The notes: generated from the sequence alone by a model not told the origin. A stretch of 64,000 nt of DNA from an uncultured Christensenella sp. (GCA_910577815.1 CAJTNO010000001.1:248001-312000), one strand, 5' to 3'. Positions 51,780 to 59,949 are shown, counted from the stretch's first letter. Made by a program: numbers and translations.

Positions 51780-52250
51780 GACTGTCACACCTTGTGTGCC
51801 TGTCACAAATAATTTTGTGTGCCTATCACGCGTTATCTGAGTGAAGGCACACTGTGGTACGCACACTTGCGAGAATGCGAAATTTATAGTCATTTAAAGT
51901 AAACTCGCAAGATGTGCTGTGAGCGCAATCGTTTAAGGTGCAAAAGAGGCAAGTGAATTGCCACTTTTGCGGAATGAAATTATTTGTAGGTGTACATCGC
52001 TCGTTACGAAGTTTAGAACACGACGCGCAGGGCGCGGAGCTATTGAGCGCCGAAGTGCGATGATAGTACAAGTGAGCGCGGACTTCGTCCGTTTAAACAC
52101 CAAGCAAAAGGTTATGCGGAGTGTAGCAGGAGTTTATAACGTCGGAGAAAGTGAACAGCAAATAATCTTTTGCGCGGTAGTACAGATAAAATCGAACTAT
52201 CATAATAACAATGATTACATCGTAAGCGTTGTTATGTGATATGTGCCGAT
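51780..52250. other. Stem-rich non-coding stretch behind lysS
   Basis: This is the gene-free region from 51773 to 52348. At least eight inverted repeats lie in order: GTGTGCC/GGCACAC (51817/51846), CTTGCGAG/CTCGCAAG (51866/51904), a strong two-part hairpin GCAAAAG-GGCA/TGCC-CTTTTGC (51940-51970), CATCGC/GCGATG (51995/52057) enclosing GGCGC/GCGCC, CGGAC-TTC-GTCCG (52079-52091), and GCAAAAG/CTTTTGC (52104/52167) enclosing GTTAT/ATAAC. Frames crossing it lack ribosome sites. It looks like a structured RNA or a decayed element; no known class was recognised. Confidence 0.5.
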
Positions 52251-52348
52251 TTTAGCTGTTGAGTGGTGGGAGCGGCGAGACCGGAAAGAGGGGGCTATTC
52301 TATTTATGTACACGACATACAGCATTAAAAAGTGACTTGAGCGTACTT

Positions 52349-52633
52349 TTATTGTAATTTGCACAGCCCAAGTTCTAACGCCAGTTTAAAGCCAGATTTG
52401 AAACCATAATAATATATGTTATCTTCAACCTCACTGTAATACTCTCCGATAGCTTCGTCTAATTTATTATAGAGGTCTATTATTTGAGGTTGATTTTCAA
52501 TAGCTTCAAACAATTTATGCTCCAAATCAACAATCACATTAAGTGCATCTGTAATCTTTTGTGTATTTTTTATTATTTTATAGTCGTCTCTTTGAGCATA
52601 AAGCAGCATTGTTATTATATTTAGTTCATTCAT
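52349..52633 (-). CDS. Hypothetical small helical protein next to Xre
   Basis: This 94-residue helical protein (MNELNIITMLLYAQRDDYKII... ending YYYGFKSGFKLALELGLC) has acidic middle helices (DLYNKLDEAIGEYYSEVEDN). The C-terminal YGFKxGFKLA pattern is seen in small phage- or Xre-associated Clostridia proteins, but the function is unknown. GAGG lies eight bases before the ATG. It is transcribed divergently from an Xre regulator through a promoter whose spacer is a perfect operator-like palindrome, so repression by that regulator is likely. Confidence 0.65.
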   Translation of the reverse strand: MNELNIITMLLYAQRDDYKIIKNTQKITDALNVIVDLEHKLFEAIENQPQIIDLYNKLDEAIGEYYSEVEDNIYYYGFKSGFKLALELGLCKLQ

Positions 52634-52664
52634 TACAGTAACCTCAAAAAATGATTGTATCTAC

Positions 52665-52693
52665 ATTCTAATACCCATTTTGGGTATTGTCAA
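52665..52693 (-). promoter_or_regulatory. Operator-embedded promoter for the gene at 52349
   Basis: On the minus strand: TTGACA, exactly 17 bp, TAGAAT. The 17-bp spacer is itself the palindrome ATACCCA-AAA-TGGGTAT. Confidence 0.75.
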
Positions 52694-52720
52694 CCCAAAA
52701 TGGGTATTTGCGCGTATAAT
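52693..52720 (+). promoter_or_regulatory. Second operator and -10 of the Xre gene
   Basis: ACCCAAAATGGGT (52693-52705) repeats the palindrome centre 20 bp from the first. TATAAT follows at 52715-52720, and the ATG at 52727 begins six bases later, so the message is probably leaderless. Confidence 0.6.
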
Positions 52721-52726
52721 TTTACT

Positions 52727-52945
52727 ATGACTGATTTTAATTTTGGAAAAAACCTTAAAGAAATAAGAAAAGCAAACCATTTAACTCAAGCACAAGTGGC
52801 GGAGTTGCTTCATTGTAGCATAAATAAATATGCGAGCTGGGAACAAGGTCGTACTGAACCTGATATAGAAAGCTTGTGGGAATTATGCAAAATTTTTAAT
52901 GTGAACTATAACGATTTGCTTATTCCTATAAATTCCCAATATTAA
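52727..52945 (+). CDS. Xre-family repressor, probably self-regulated
   Basis: This 72-residue HTH protein has FGKNLKEIRKANHLTQAQVAELL, then HCSINKYASWEQGRTEPD and a closing LWELCKIFNVNYNDLLIP. The start at 52727 was chosen from the -10 position and HTH boundary; a longer in-frame start at 52655 would translate through both operators. No ribosome site is present, fitting a leaderless message. It likely binds the two palindromes in its promoter and represses itself and the divergent gene. Confidence 0.8.
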   Translation: MTDFNFGKNLKEIRKANHLTQAQVAELLHCSINKYASWEQGRTEPDIESLWELCKIFNVNYNDLLIPINSQY

Positions 52946-53001
52946 AATTTATTTAGTTTTCATAACGCCTTCATATAACACTCTTGTGGTAAATAATTTT
53001 T

Positions 53002-53217
53002 ATGAGAAAAATACTTTTTGCAGAAAGATTAAAAGAATTACGTAAAGAAGAAAATTTAACGCAGTTGGAACTTGCAAAATCCACAGGGTTAAGTCAAAGC
53101 GCAATAACTGCTTGGGAAGTTGGCACAAACTCTCCGACAGCAACGGCAATCGTACTTCTTGCGGAATATTTTGACGTTACAACAGATTACATACTTGGCG
53201 TAAGTAATATCAGATGA
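53002..53217 (+). CDS. Xre-family helix-turn-helix regulator
   Basis: This 71-residue HTH protein has FAERLKELRKEENLTQLELAKSTG, LSQSAITAWEVGTNSPTA, and AEYFDVTTDYILGVS. An extended -10 (TGGTAAATA) ends six bases before the ATG and no ribosome site is visible, the same geometry as in the preceding gene. It is distinct in sequence from its neighbours, so not a recent duplicate. Target unknown. Confidence 0.75.
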   Translation: MRKILFAERLKELRKEENLTQLELAKSTGLSQSAITAWEVGTNSPTATAIVLLAEYFDVTTDYILGVSNIR

Positions 53218-53353
53218 TTTTAATTTGCATTATTAAGTTATTAAATGTTTTAAACCATATAAAAAATAAAGCCGATTCAATTTACTTATTTGTATATTTG
53301 ATGGTATTATAAAACATATCACTTTTAGATATAATTTTTTTAAAGGTGAAAAT

Positions 53354-53581
53354 ATGGATTTAAAAATAGAAGTAGGTAAAAGATTGGCGTACTGTAGAAA
53401 GCAAGCGGGTTATACGCAGAAACAGGCAGGCGAAGCGGTGAATATGACGCAGCCTAATTATGCAAGATATGAGAGAGGAGTTTATGAATTAAACTACTAT
53501 CAAATAAAAACCCTTTGCGCTTTATTTGATGTATCCTCTGATTATTTATTTGGTCTTTCAAAAGACATCGGCAGAAACTAA
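53354..53581 (+). CDS. Xre-family helix-turn-helix regulator
   Basis: This 75-residue HTH protein has VGKRLAYCRKQAGYTQKQAGEAVN, MTQPNYARYERGVYELN and LCALFDVSSDYLFGLSKD. Here a normal leader is present: TATAAT at 53330-53335 and AAAGGTGA before ATG. It is 3 bp before ispE, and ispE has no site of its own, so the two are probably translated together. A regulator paired with an isoprenoid gene is unusual. Confidence 0.78.
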   Translation: MDLKIEVGKRLAYCRKQAGYTQKQAGEAVNMTQPNYARYERGVYELNYYQIKTLCALFDVSSDYLFGLSKDIGRN

Positions 53582-53584
53582 ACA

Positions 53585-54406
53585 ATGACCATTAAAAGCG
53601 TTTATAAATCCGAAATACCTGCAAAAATAAATCTCAGCCTTGAAATTACGGGAAGGGCGGACAATTTGCATACGCTCAAAATGCTTGTTTGTCCATATCG
53701 GGGTTATAGCGATATTGTGGAATTTTATCCAAATACCGATAAGACCGATATAGAGATTGAAATTGCAGAGGCTTATATCGGCTTCGATAAGGCGCGATTC
53801 TTGAATTTTTTTAATCCTAAAATAAAGGCTATCGGGCAGAAGCTCGGCATAGGCGGCAGGCTGGTAGTAAAAAAGGGCGTTCAGTTGGGCGCGGGCTTGG
53901 GCGGCTCCTCGGCGAGCATTGCGGGCGCGCTGTCCGCAATATGCGACTGTGCGCGGGAGCTTGGGAAATATACCCCGTTAGATACCTCCTTTCTGCTTGC
54001 GCTCGGCAGCGACGTGCCGTGTATGCTATTTTCCAAGCCGTGCATTGTGACGGGTGTGGGGGAGATTGTTTTGCCTGTGGATTTGCCCTTCGAGACAGAC
54101 AATTTTAATGTTGAAATTGCCGAGGGCGGCTCGGATACCGCCGCTTGCTACGCTCTTTACGACAGGCTGAAGGAGACGGGGGCGGATACCTCCGCTTGCA
54201 CTGACAATGCGGACGGCGCAAATTGTTATGAGCATTTAAATATTTGCGGCGAGGAGATTGCTTTGTTTAAAAACGATTTGACCTTGCCCGCCTGTAGGCT
54301 CAACAAAAACATACAGACGTTGATTATTGCGTTAAAAGAAAAGCATAATTGTGTGTTTTTAAGCGGCAGCGGCAGCGCGGTGGTGTTCAAAGCCGACAAA
54401 TTTTAG
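53585..54406 (+). CDS. ispE: 4-diphosphocytidyl-2-C-methyl-D-erythritol kinase
   Basis: This 273-residue GHMP kinase of the MEP isoprenoid pathway has PAKINLSLEITGR near residue 12, the P-loop-like GAGLGGSSASIAGAL near 98-112, and the C-terminal SGSGSAVVF. It is slightly shorter than many IspE proteins, and the N-terminal HTLKMLV replaces the usual HxLxxxM. It starts 3 bp after the Xre stop without its own ribosome site. A terminator follows. Confidence 0.9.
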   Translation: MTIKSVYKSEIPAKINLSLEITGRADNLHTLKMLVCPYRGYSDIVEFYPNTDKTDIEIEIAEAYIGFDKARFLNFFNPKIKAIGQKLGIGGRLVVKKGVQLGAGLGGSSASIAGALSAICDCARELGKYTPLDTSFLLALGSDVPCMLFSKPCIVTGVGEIVLPVDLPFETDNFNVEIAEGGSDTAACYALYDRLKETGADTSACTDNADGANCYEHLNICGEEIALFKNDLTLPACRLNKNIQTLIIALKEKHNCVFLSGSGSAVVFKADKF

Positions 54407-54448
54407 ATTTATTTTTTATTATTTTTGCGGTTTTTGACATTTTTTGAA

Positions 54449-54470
54449 AATTTGCGATTGCAAATTCTTT
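54449..54470 (+). terminator. Terminator after ispE
   Basis: AATTTGC / GCAAATT with loop GATT, followed by CTTTATTTTT. Confidence 0.6.
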
Positions 54471-54603
54471 ATTTTTGTAAAAATGTTATTTTGCTATTGT
54501 GCTTATATTTATAATTTGTTACAATAATATTAAAGTATATAGATATACAATACGTCTTGAGTGAGCTGTCACGACTTAACAAAAGAGTATTGCGGAGAGA
54601 ATT

Positions 54604-56496
54604 ATGAAAAGAGTCAAGGACAGTTACGCTTGTTATCTGTTTCACGAAGGCACTAATTATCAGGCGTATAAAATGTTTGCGCCGGTCAAGGGCGTGGAGA
54701 ACTGCGTTGACGGCTGGTATTTTTCCGTTTGGGCGCCAAACGCCAAGGCGGTTTCGGTCGTGGGCGATTTCAATAACTGGGACGCGGGTAAAACTCCTAT
54801 GACTCCGTCGGACGACGGCATCTGGATGACCTTTGTGCCCAATCTCAAGCAGTACGACGTTTATAAGTACGCCGTCACCGACAAGTACGGCAAGACGGTT
54901 TTTAAGTGCGACCCCTACGGCTTGCATTTCGAGACCGCGCCCGCAAACGCGTCCAAGCTGTACGACCTGTCCGGCTATCGCTGGAAGGACAGAAAGTGGA
55001 TGAAGGACAGGGAAAATTACAATCCCTACGGCAGTCCTATGAATATCTACGAGATGCATTTCGGAAGCTGGCGCAGATACGACGACGGAAATTTTATCAA
55101 TTATACCGCTATGGCGGACGAGGTTATCCCCTACGTCAAAAAGATGGGCTATACGCATATAGAGATTATGCCGCTTACGGAGTATCCGTTTGAGGGCAGC
55201 TGGGGCTATCAGGTCACCGGTATGTTTGCGCCTACCTCGCGCTACGGCACTCCCAAGGACCTTATGGAATTTATCGACCGCTGTCACAGGGCGGGGATAG
55301 GCGTCATCCTCGACTGGGTGCTTGCGCATTTCCCGCGCGACGAACACGGTCTGAGCAATTTTGACGGCACGCCTCTTTACGAGTACGCCGACCCGCGCAA
55401 GGGCGAGCATAAGGAGTGGGGTACCAAAATTTACGATTTCGGCAAAAACGAGGTCAAATCCTATCTCATATCCGCGGCTATGTTCTGGTTTGACATCTAT
55501 CACATCGACGGCATTCGCTGCGACGCAGTAGCAAGTATGCTCTATCTCGATTACGGCAGAAAGGACGGCGAATGGGTGCCCAATCAGTACGGCGGCAACT
55601 ACAACCTCGAGGCAAGGGATTTCTTGCGTCAGATGAATACCGCTATCCTTTCCAAATATCACGGCGCGCTGACTATCGCGGAGGAATCCACCGCGTATCC
55701 TATGATTACAAAGCCCGCTTACGACGGCGGTCTCGGCTTCAACTTCAAGTGGAATATGGGCTGGATGAACGACAGCCTGCACTATATTTCGACGGACCCC
55801 TTCTTCAGAAAGGACAATCATAACGACCTTACCTTTGCCATTACCTACGCGTACAGCGAAAACTATATCCTGCCTATCTCCCACGACGAGGTGGTGCACG
55901 GCAAGTGCAGTATGATAAATAAATTCCCCGGCGACTACGACCAGAAGTTTGAGGATTTAAAGGCGTTTTACGGCTTTATGATTGGTCATCCCGGCAAAAA
56001 GCTCAACTTTATGGGCAACGAGTTTGCTCAGTTTATAGAGTGGAATTATTCGCAGCCGCTCGACTGGTTTTTGCTGAATTATCCGCGACATAAGTCGTTT
56101 CAGAAATTTATCAAGGATTTGAACGCGTTTTATCTCGAGAACAAGTCGCTCTGGCAGCTCGATTGCAGCTACGACGGCTTTAAGTGGATTGTCGTTGACG
56201 ACAATACTCAGAACATCGTGTCCTTTATGCGCCGCGCCGCGGACGGCGAGTACGTTATTTGTATAGTCAATTTCTCGCCCGTCGAGCGCAATAAGTACGT
56301 TATGGGCGTGCCCGAGGGTGTAACCTATAAGGCGGATTTGTATTCCGCGCTCAAAAAATACGGCGGTGAGGAGGAAAGACGTCCCTCCTTCCGCGCCACT
56401 GCCAAGCCCTCGCACGGCTATCCGTATTCAATCAAGGTCAACATTCCCAAAAATTCGGTTATGTTTTTAAAGCCCGAATATAAGGAAAGTAAATAA
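54604..56496 (+). CDS. glgB: 1,4-alpha-glucan branching enzyme
   Basis: This 630-residue protein makes alpha-1,6 branches in glycogen. A CBM48 domain at residues 30-110 has WYFSVWAPNAKAVSVVGDFNNW. The GH13 barrel has MPLTEYPFEGSWGYQVTGMFAPT in pieces, GIRCDAVASMLYLDY with the nucleophile Asp near 307, TIAEEST with the acid Glu near 360, and LPISHDEVVHGK. An all-beta C-terminal domain ends the protein. Only GGAGAG is near the start. It is the first gene of the glycogen set. Confidence 0.96.
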   Translation: MKRVKDSYACYLFHEGTNYQAYKMFAPVKGVENCVDGWYFSVWAPNAKAVSVVGDFNNWDAGKTPMTPSDDGIWMTFVPNLKQYDVYKYAVTDKYGKTVFKCDPYGLHFETAPANASKLYDLSGYRWKDRKWMKDRENYNPYGSPMNIYEMHFGSWRRYDDGNFINYTAMADEVIPYVKKMGYTHIEIMPLTEYPFEGSWGYQVTGMFAPTSRYGTPKDLMEFIDRCHRAGIGVILDWVLAHFPRDEHGLSNFDGTPLYEYADPRKGEHKEWGTKIYDFGKNEVKSYLISAAMFWFDIYHIDGIRCDAVASMLYLDYGRKDGEWVPNQYGGNYNLEARDFLRQMNTAILSKYHGALTIAEESTAYPMITKPAYDGGLGFNFKWNMGWMNDSLHYISTDPFFRKDNHNDLTFAITYAYSENYILPISHDEVVHGKCSMINKFPGDYDQKFEDLKAFYGFMIGHPGKKLNFMGNEFAQFIEWNYSQPLDWFLLNYPRHKSFQKFIKDLNAFYLENKSLWQLDCSYDGFKWIVVDDNTQNIVSFMRRAADGEYVICIVNFSPVERNKYVMGVPEGVTYKADLYSALKKYGGEEERRPSFRATAKPSHGYPYSIKVNIPKNSVMFLKPEYKESK

Positions 56497-56499
56497 ATT

Positions 56500-56521
56500 C
56501 CGCCGTCGCCCGGGACGGCGG
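56500..56521 (+). other. GC-rich hairpin between glgB and glgC
   Basis: CCGCCGTC / GACGGCGG with a six-base loop and no T-run directly after it. More likely an RNA stability or processing hairpin than a full terminator. Confidence 0.5.
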
Positions 56522-56558
56522 CTATCACAATTTTTCCCGACTGTAAGGAGGATAGATA

Positions 56559-57755
56559 ATGAGCAAAACTTCTAAAAAGGAATGTATCGCAATGCTGCTC
56601 GCCGGCGGTCAGGGTACGCGCCTTGGCGTTCTCACCGCTAACGTGGCAAAGCCTGCCGTTCCCTTCGGCGCGAAATACCGTATAATCGATTTTCCGCTGT
56701 CCAACAGCATTAACAGCGGCATAGACACCATCGGCGTTCTCACGCAGTACAGACCCTTCGAGCTGCATCAGTACATCGGAAACGGTCAGCCCTGGGACCT
56801 CGACAGATTAAGCGGCGGCATTTACGTTCTGCCTCCCTATATGGGCGCGAAGTCCGGCGAGTGGTATAAGGGTACCGCCAACGCCATTTATCAGAATATC
56901 GATTTTATAGATAACTACGACCCCGAATACGTCGTTATCCTGAGCGGCGACCACATCTATAAGATGGATTACCACGATATGCTCAAGGACCATAAGAAAA
57001 ACAACGCCGACTGCACTATAGCCGTGCGCGACGTGCCTATCGAGGAGGCGAGCCGCTTCGGTATCCTCAACCTCAGGCGCAACTCCCGTCAGATAGAGGA
57101 GTTTGAGGAAAAGCCGAAGCAGCCGAGAAGCACCAAGGCTTCTATGGGTATTTATATATTTACCTGGTCCAAGCTCCGTCAGTACCTCGTGGACGACGAG
57201 AACGACAAGACGAGCGAAAACGATTTCGGTAAAAATATAATACCCAAGATGCTGAACGACAATCAGAGACTGTTTGCCTATCAGTTTGACGGATATTGGA
57301 AGGACGTGGGAACGATATCCTCGCTGTGGGAGGCCAATATGGACATCCTGCGCGGAAGCGAGCTCAATCTCGACGACGACAAGTGGAAGATTTACGCGCG
57401 TAACAACGCCGAGCCGCCGCAGTTTATAACGCCTACGGGCAAGGTTTCCAACTGCCTTGTGTCCGAGGGTACCGTTATCAAGGGCACCGCTAAAGACAGC
57501 ATTGTTTCGCACTCCGTCACGATAGGCGAGGGCGCGTATGTGGAGGCGTCCATTATTATGCCCGGCGCGGTTATAGAGGACGGCGCAGACGTAAGATATT
57601 CCATTATCGGCTGGAACGCCGTTGTGGGTAAAAACGCTATGGTCGGCGAAACTCTCGACCAGTGCCGCCCCGGCGAGTGGAAGATTAGCGTCATCGGTCC
57701 TAAATACGAGCTGCCCGCCGACTCCGTCGTGGGCGCAAACGAAATGTTGGGTTAA
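56559..57755 (+). CDS. glgC: Glucose-1-phosphate adenylyltransferase, catalytic
   Basis: This 398-residue protein makes ADP-glucose for glycogen. It has LLAGGQGTRLGVLT near residue 13, KPAVPFGAKYRIIDFPLSN, WYKGTANAIYQN, the SGDHIYKMDY metal site near 130, and FEEKPKQP. A left-handed beta-helix C-terminal part (SHSVTIGEGAYVEASIIMPG) follows. AAGGAGG precedes the ATG. glgD begins 14 bp downstream; GlgC and GlgD form a mixed complex in Bacillota. Confidence 0.96.
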   Translation: MSKTSKKECIAMLLAGGQGTRLGVLTANVAKPAVPFGAKYRIIDFPLSNSINSGIDTIGVLTQYRPFELHQYIGNGQPWDLDRLSGGIYVLPPYMGAKSGEWYKGTANAIYQNIDFIDNYDPEYVVILSGDHIYKMDYHDMLKDHKKNNADCTIAVRDVPIEEASRFGILNLRRNSRQIEEFEEKPKQPRSTKASMGIYIFTWSKLRQYLVDDENDKTSENDFGKNIIPKMLNDNQRLFAYQFDGYWKDVGTISSLWEANMDILRGSELNLDDDKWKIYARNNAEPPQFITPTGKVSNCLVSEGTVIKGTAKDSIVSHSVTIGEGAYVEASIIMPGAVIEDGADVRYSIIGWNAVVGKNAMVGETLDQCRPGEWKISVIGPKYELPADSVVGANEMLG

Positions 57756-57769
57756 GGAGGAAATTATCT

Positions 57770-58885
57770 ATGAAAAATCATACTATGAGCGTACTGTTTG
57801 CATCCGACGCCGAGAGCCATCTCAACGACCTGACTATTCACCGTACCACCGCGTCGCTCCCATTCGGCGGTCGTTACCGTCTTATCGACTTTGCGCTGTC
57901 CAATCTGGTCAGCTCCAATATCACTACTATAGGTATCATAACGCGCAATAACTATAACTCGCTTATGGACCATATCCGTATGGGGCGCGACTGGGACCTC
58001 AACAGAAAAAACAGCGGTATAACCGTTTTCCCGCCCTTCGTTTTCAACAGCGCGCACGAGGTCTATAAGGGTAAAATTGAAGCTCTTTACACGCTGCGCG
58101 GCTTTATGATGAGCAATAACGAGGAGTACGTTGTCATTGCAAATACCAATATCGCCTGCAATATCGATTTCGAGGAGGTGGAAAAATTCCACATCGAAAA
58201 GGGCGCGGATATTACCGTCCTCACCCATTACACCGACGATACCAATCCGCGTAAGATTATTATTTCCTCGGACAAAAACAACCGTATAACCGATATGCGC
58301 TATCCCGTTGCAAGCGATACCGGCAAGCAGAGATGTAACCTCAATATCTACTATATCAAAAAGGATTTGCTTATTTCGCTTGTGGATAACGCTTATGCTC
58401 ACGGCGCGTACGACTTTGAAAAGGATATCCTGCAAAAGAAGCTGGACGAGCTCTATATTATGAACTACGAGGTGAAGGATTACGTAGCCGTTATCGACCG
58501 TATTCCCACCTATTTCAAGCGCAGTATGGAGCTGCTCGACCCCGCCGTGCGCGAGGAGCTGTTCTATAAGCATTCTACCATTCTCACAAAGGTTAAGGAC
58601 AGCGTTCCCGTCAAGTACAAGGAGGGCGCAGACGTCAAAAACTCAATTATCGCCGACGGCTGCGTTATTGACGGCACCGTGGAAAACTCCATTCTGTTCC
58701 GTAGCGTCAAGGTCGGCAAGGGCGCAGTTATCAGAAATTCAATCATAATGGAGGATTCCATCATTATGGACGGCGCGTCGCTTGATTACACAATTACCGA
58801 TAAGGACGTTATAATTCAGTCCGGACGTACTCTCAGCGGCTATGAGAGCTATCCTATGGTGGTGGTAAAGGGCAAAGTCATATAA
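57770..58885 (+). CDS. glgD: Glucose-1-phosphate adenylyltransferase, regulatory subunit
   Basis: This 371-residue GlgC homologue has a degenerate active site. The nucleotide loop GGxGTRL is replaced by FASDAESHLNDL and the SGDH site by IANTNIA, as expected for GlgD. PFGGRYRLIDFALSN and the C-terminal beta-helix repeats (VENSILFRSVKVGKGAVIRNS) are kept. AAGGAGG precedes the start. Its stop codon falls inside the first base pairs of the 179-bp repeat array. Confidence 0.95.
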   Translation: MKNHTMSVLFASDAESHLNDLTIHRTTASLPFGGRYRLIDFALSNLVSSNITTIGIITRNNYNSLMDHIRMGRDWDLNRKNSGITVFPPFVFNSAHEVYKGKIEALYTLRGFMMSNNEEYVVIANTNIACNIDFEEVEKFHIEKGADITVLTHYTDDTNPRKIIISSDKNNRITDMRYPVASDTGKQRCNLNIYYIKKDLLISLVDNAYAHGAYDFEKDILQKKLDELYIMNYEVKDYVAVIDRIPTYFKRSMELLDPAVREELFYKHSTILTKVKDSVPVKYKEGADVKNSIIADGCVIDGTVENSILFRSVKVGKGAVIRNSIIMEDSIIMDGASLDYTITDKDVIIQSGRTLSGYESYPMVVVKGKVI

Positions 58886-59209
58886 AATCAGCGCAAATCA
58901 CAGCGCAACACCCGCAAAGCGGTTATTGCGCGAGTGAAAGCTTGATTTTATATCGGCTACCGCGTAAAAGTTTGTTGTACTGTACACTTTAACCGACGTT
59001 GTAAACACTTGCAACGCTCCGTACAAACTTTTACTTGGTTGATGCAAGCGGAATAAATATATAAAACGGCGCAAATCACGGCGCAACACCCGCAAAGCGG
59101 TTATTGCGCGAGTGAAAGCTTGATTTTATATCGGCTACCGCGTAAAAGTTTGTTGTACTGTACACTTTAACCGACGTTGTAAACACCTGCAACGCTCCGT
59201 ACAAACATT
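58881..59209. repeat. Two tandem copies of a structured 179-bp repeat
   Basis: Copies begin at 58881 and 59060; the first 150 bp of each are almost identical. Each contains a nested hairpin GCGCAA-CCGC/GCGG-TTGCGC (58903-58931 in copy 1) and a large hairpin formed by GTAAAAGTTTGT-TG-TAC and GTACAAACTTTTAC (58964/59021), enclosing CGTTG/CAACG. In copy 2 the outer A/T arm is lost. Frames across it lack ribosome sites. This accounts for the gene-free stretch between glgD and the next gene. Confidence 0.88.
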
Positions 59210-59249
59210 GTATAAACGGAAAAATTATATAAGGAGAAATCAATATCGA

Positions 59250-59918
59250 ATGAACATAGACGAAAAGTATTTTAACGAGTCGCAGATGCAAGCCAACACC
59301 GTAGAGGATGTCCTCGACGGTGGCGAGTCCGTTCTTTGGCGCGGTAAGCCCGATAAAAAGGCGCATATCGCCGCCGCTGTGTTCAGAGCGTTGCCTATTA
59401 CGATAATTTGGATGATTTTCGACTTCGGATTTATAATAGGTATTTCCATAGGTATGTCGCGCGGCGGAATTCCGCTTGCTCTGCTCGGCTTTATTATTCC
59501 GTTTTTCCTTGTGCATCTCGCTCCCGTGTGGATTTGGGTTGCAAATATTTTAAGGTCCGTTACGGAAATCAAAAATATGGAGTACGTTTTGACCGATAAA
59601 CGCGTATTAGTACGCTCGGGCGTAATCGGCATAGATTTTAAGTCTATATATTATAACGAGGTGGAAAGCGTAAACGTAAAGGTCGGTCTGACTGATAGAA
59701 TATTTAAGGTCGGCGATATTTACATCAATGCCAAGTCCTCCGCCGCGGTGCTGTATGATTTGCATAATCCATACATTCTCGGCGGAAAAATCCAGAAGGT
59801 CGTCAGGGATATCGCTACGGATATAAATTATCCCAACGCGCTTCGCCCCGATTATAACCCCGGATATAATACTCAATATTCGGACAGTCCTTTTGAAAGT
59901 CAACCGTTCGACAATTAA
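59250..59918 (+). CDS. bPH2 (YdbS-like) membrane protein in the glycogen cluster
   Basis: This 222-residue protein has a soluble N-terminal 35 residues (GESVLWRGKPDKKAH), two membrane helices (residues 45-72 and 80-108), then a bacterial PH-like domain of the YdbS type: MEYVLTDKRVLVRSGVIGIDFKSIYYNEVESVNVKVG, read as strands, and GDIYINAKSS. The C-terminus is Pro/Tyr/Asn/Ser-rich. AAGGAG lies 13 bases before the ATG, somewhat far. Such proteins have no settled role. It sits between glgD and glgA, separated from glgD by the repeat array. Confidence 0.75.
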   Translation: MNIDEKYFNESQMQANTVEDVLDGGESVLWRGKPDKKAHIAAAVFRALPITIIWMIFDFGFIIGISIGMSRGGIPLALLGFIIPFFLVHLAPVWIWVANILRSVTEIKNMEYVLTDKRVLVRSGVIGIDFKSIYYNEVESVNVKVGLTDRIFKVGDIYINAKSSAAVLYDLHNPYILGGKIQKVVRDIATDINYPNALRPDYNPGYNTQYSDSPFESQPFDN

Positions 59919-59949
59919 GAGAACGTTTGTATATTTACGAGGTGGAATT

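Noticed and set aside
51826..52071. Cys-rich 81-codon minus-strand frame behind lysS
   Set aside because: No ribosome site, and the stretch is explained better by nested inverted repeats; kept as a structured region.
54469..55899. Long minus-strand reading frame (476 codons) opposite glgB
   Set aside because: It runs antisense to a complete branching enzyme gene, has no ribosome site or family motif, and reflects the codon bias of glgB.
59076..59516. Minus-strand frame reading through the glgD repeats into the bPH gene
   Set aside because: Overlaps a real gene on the other strand and is composed of structured repeat sequence.
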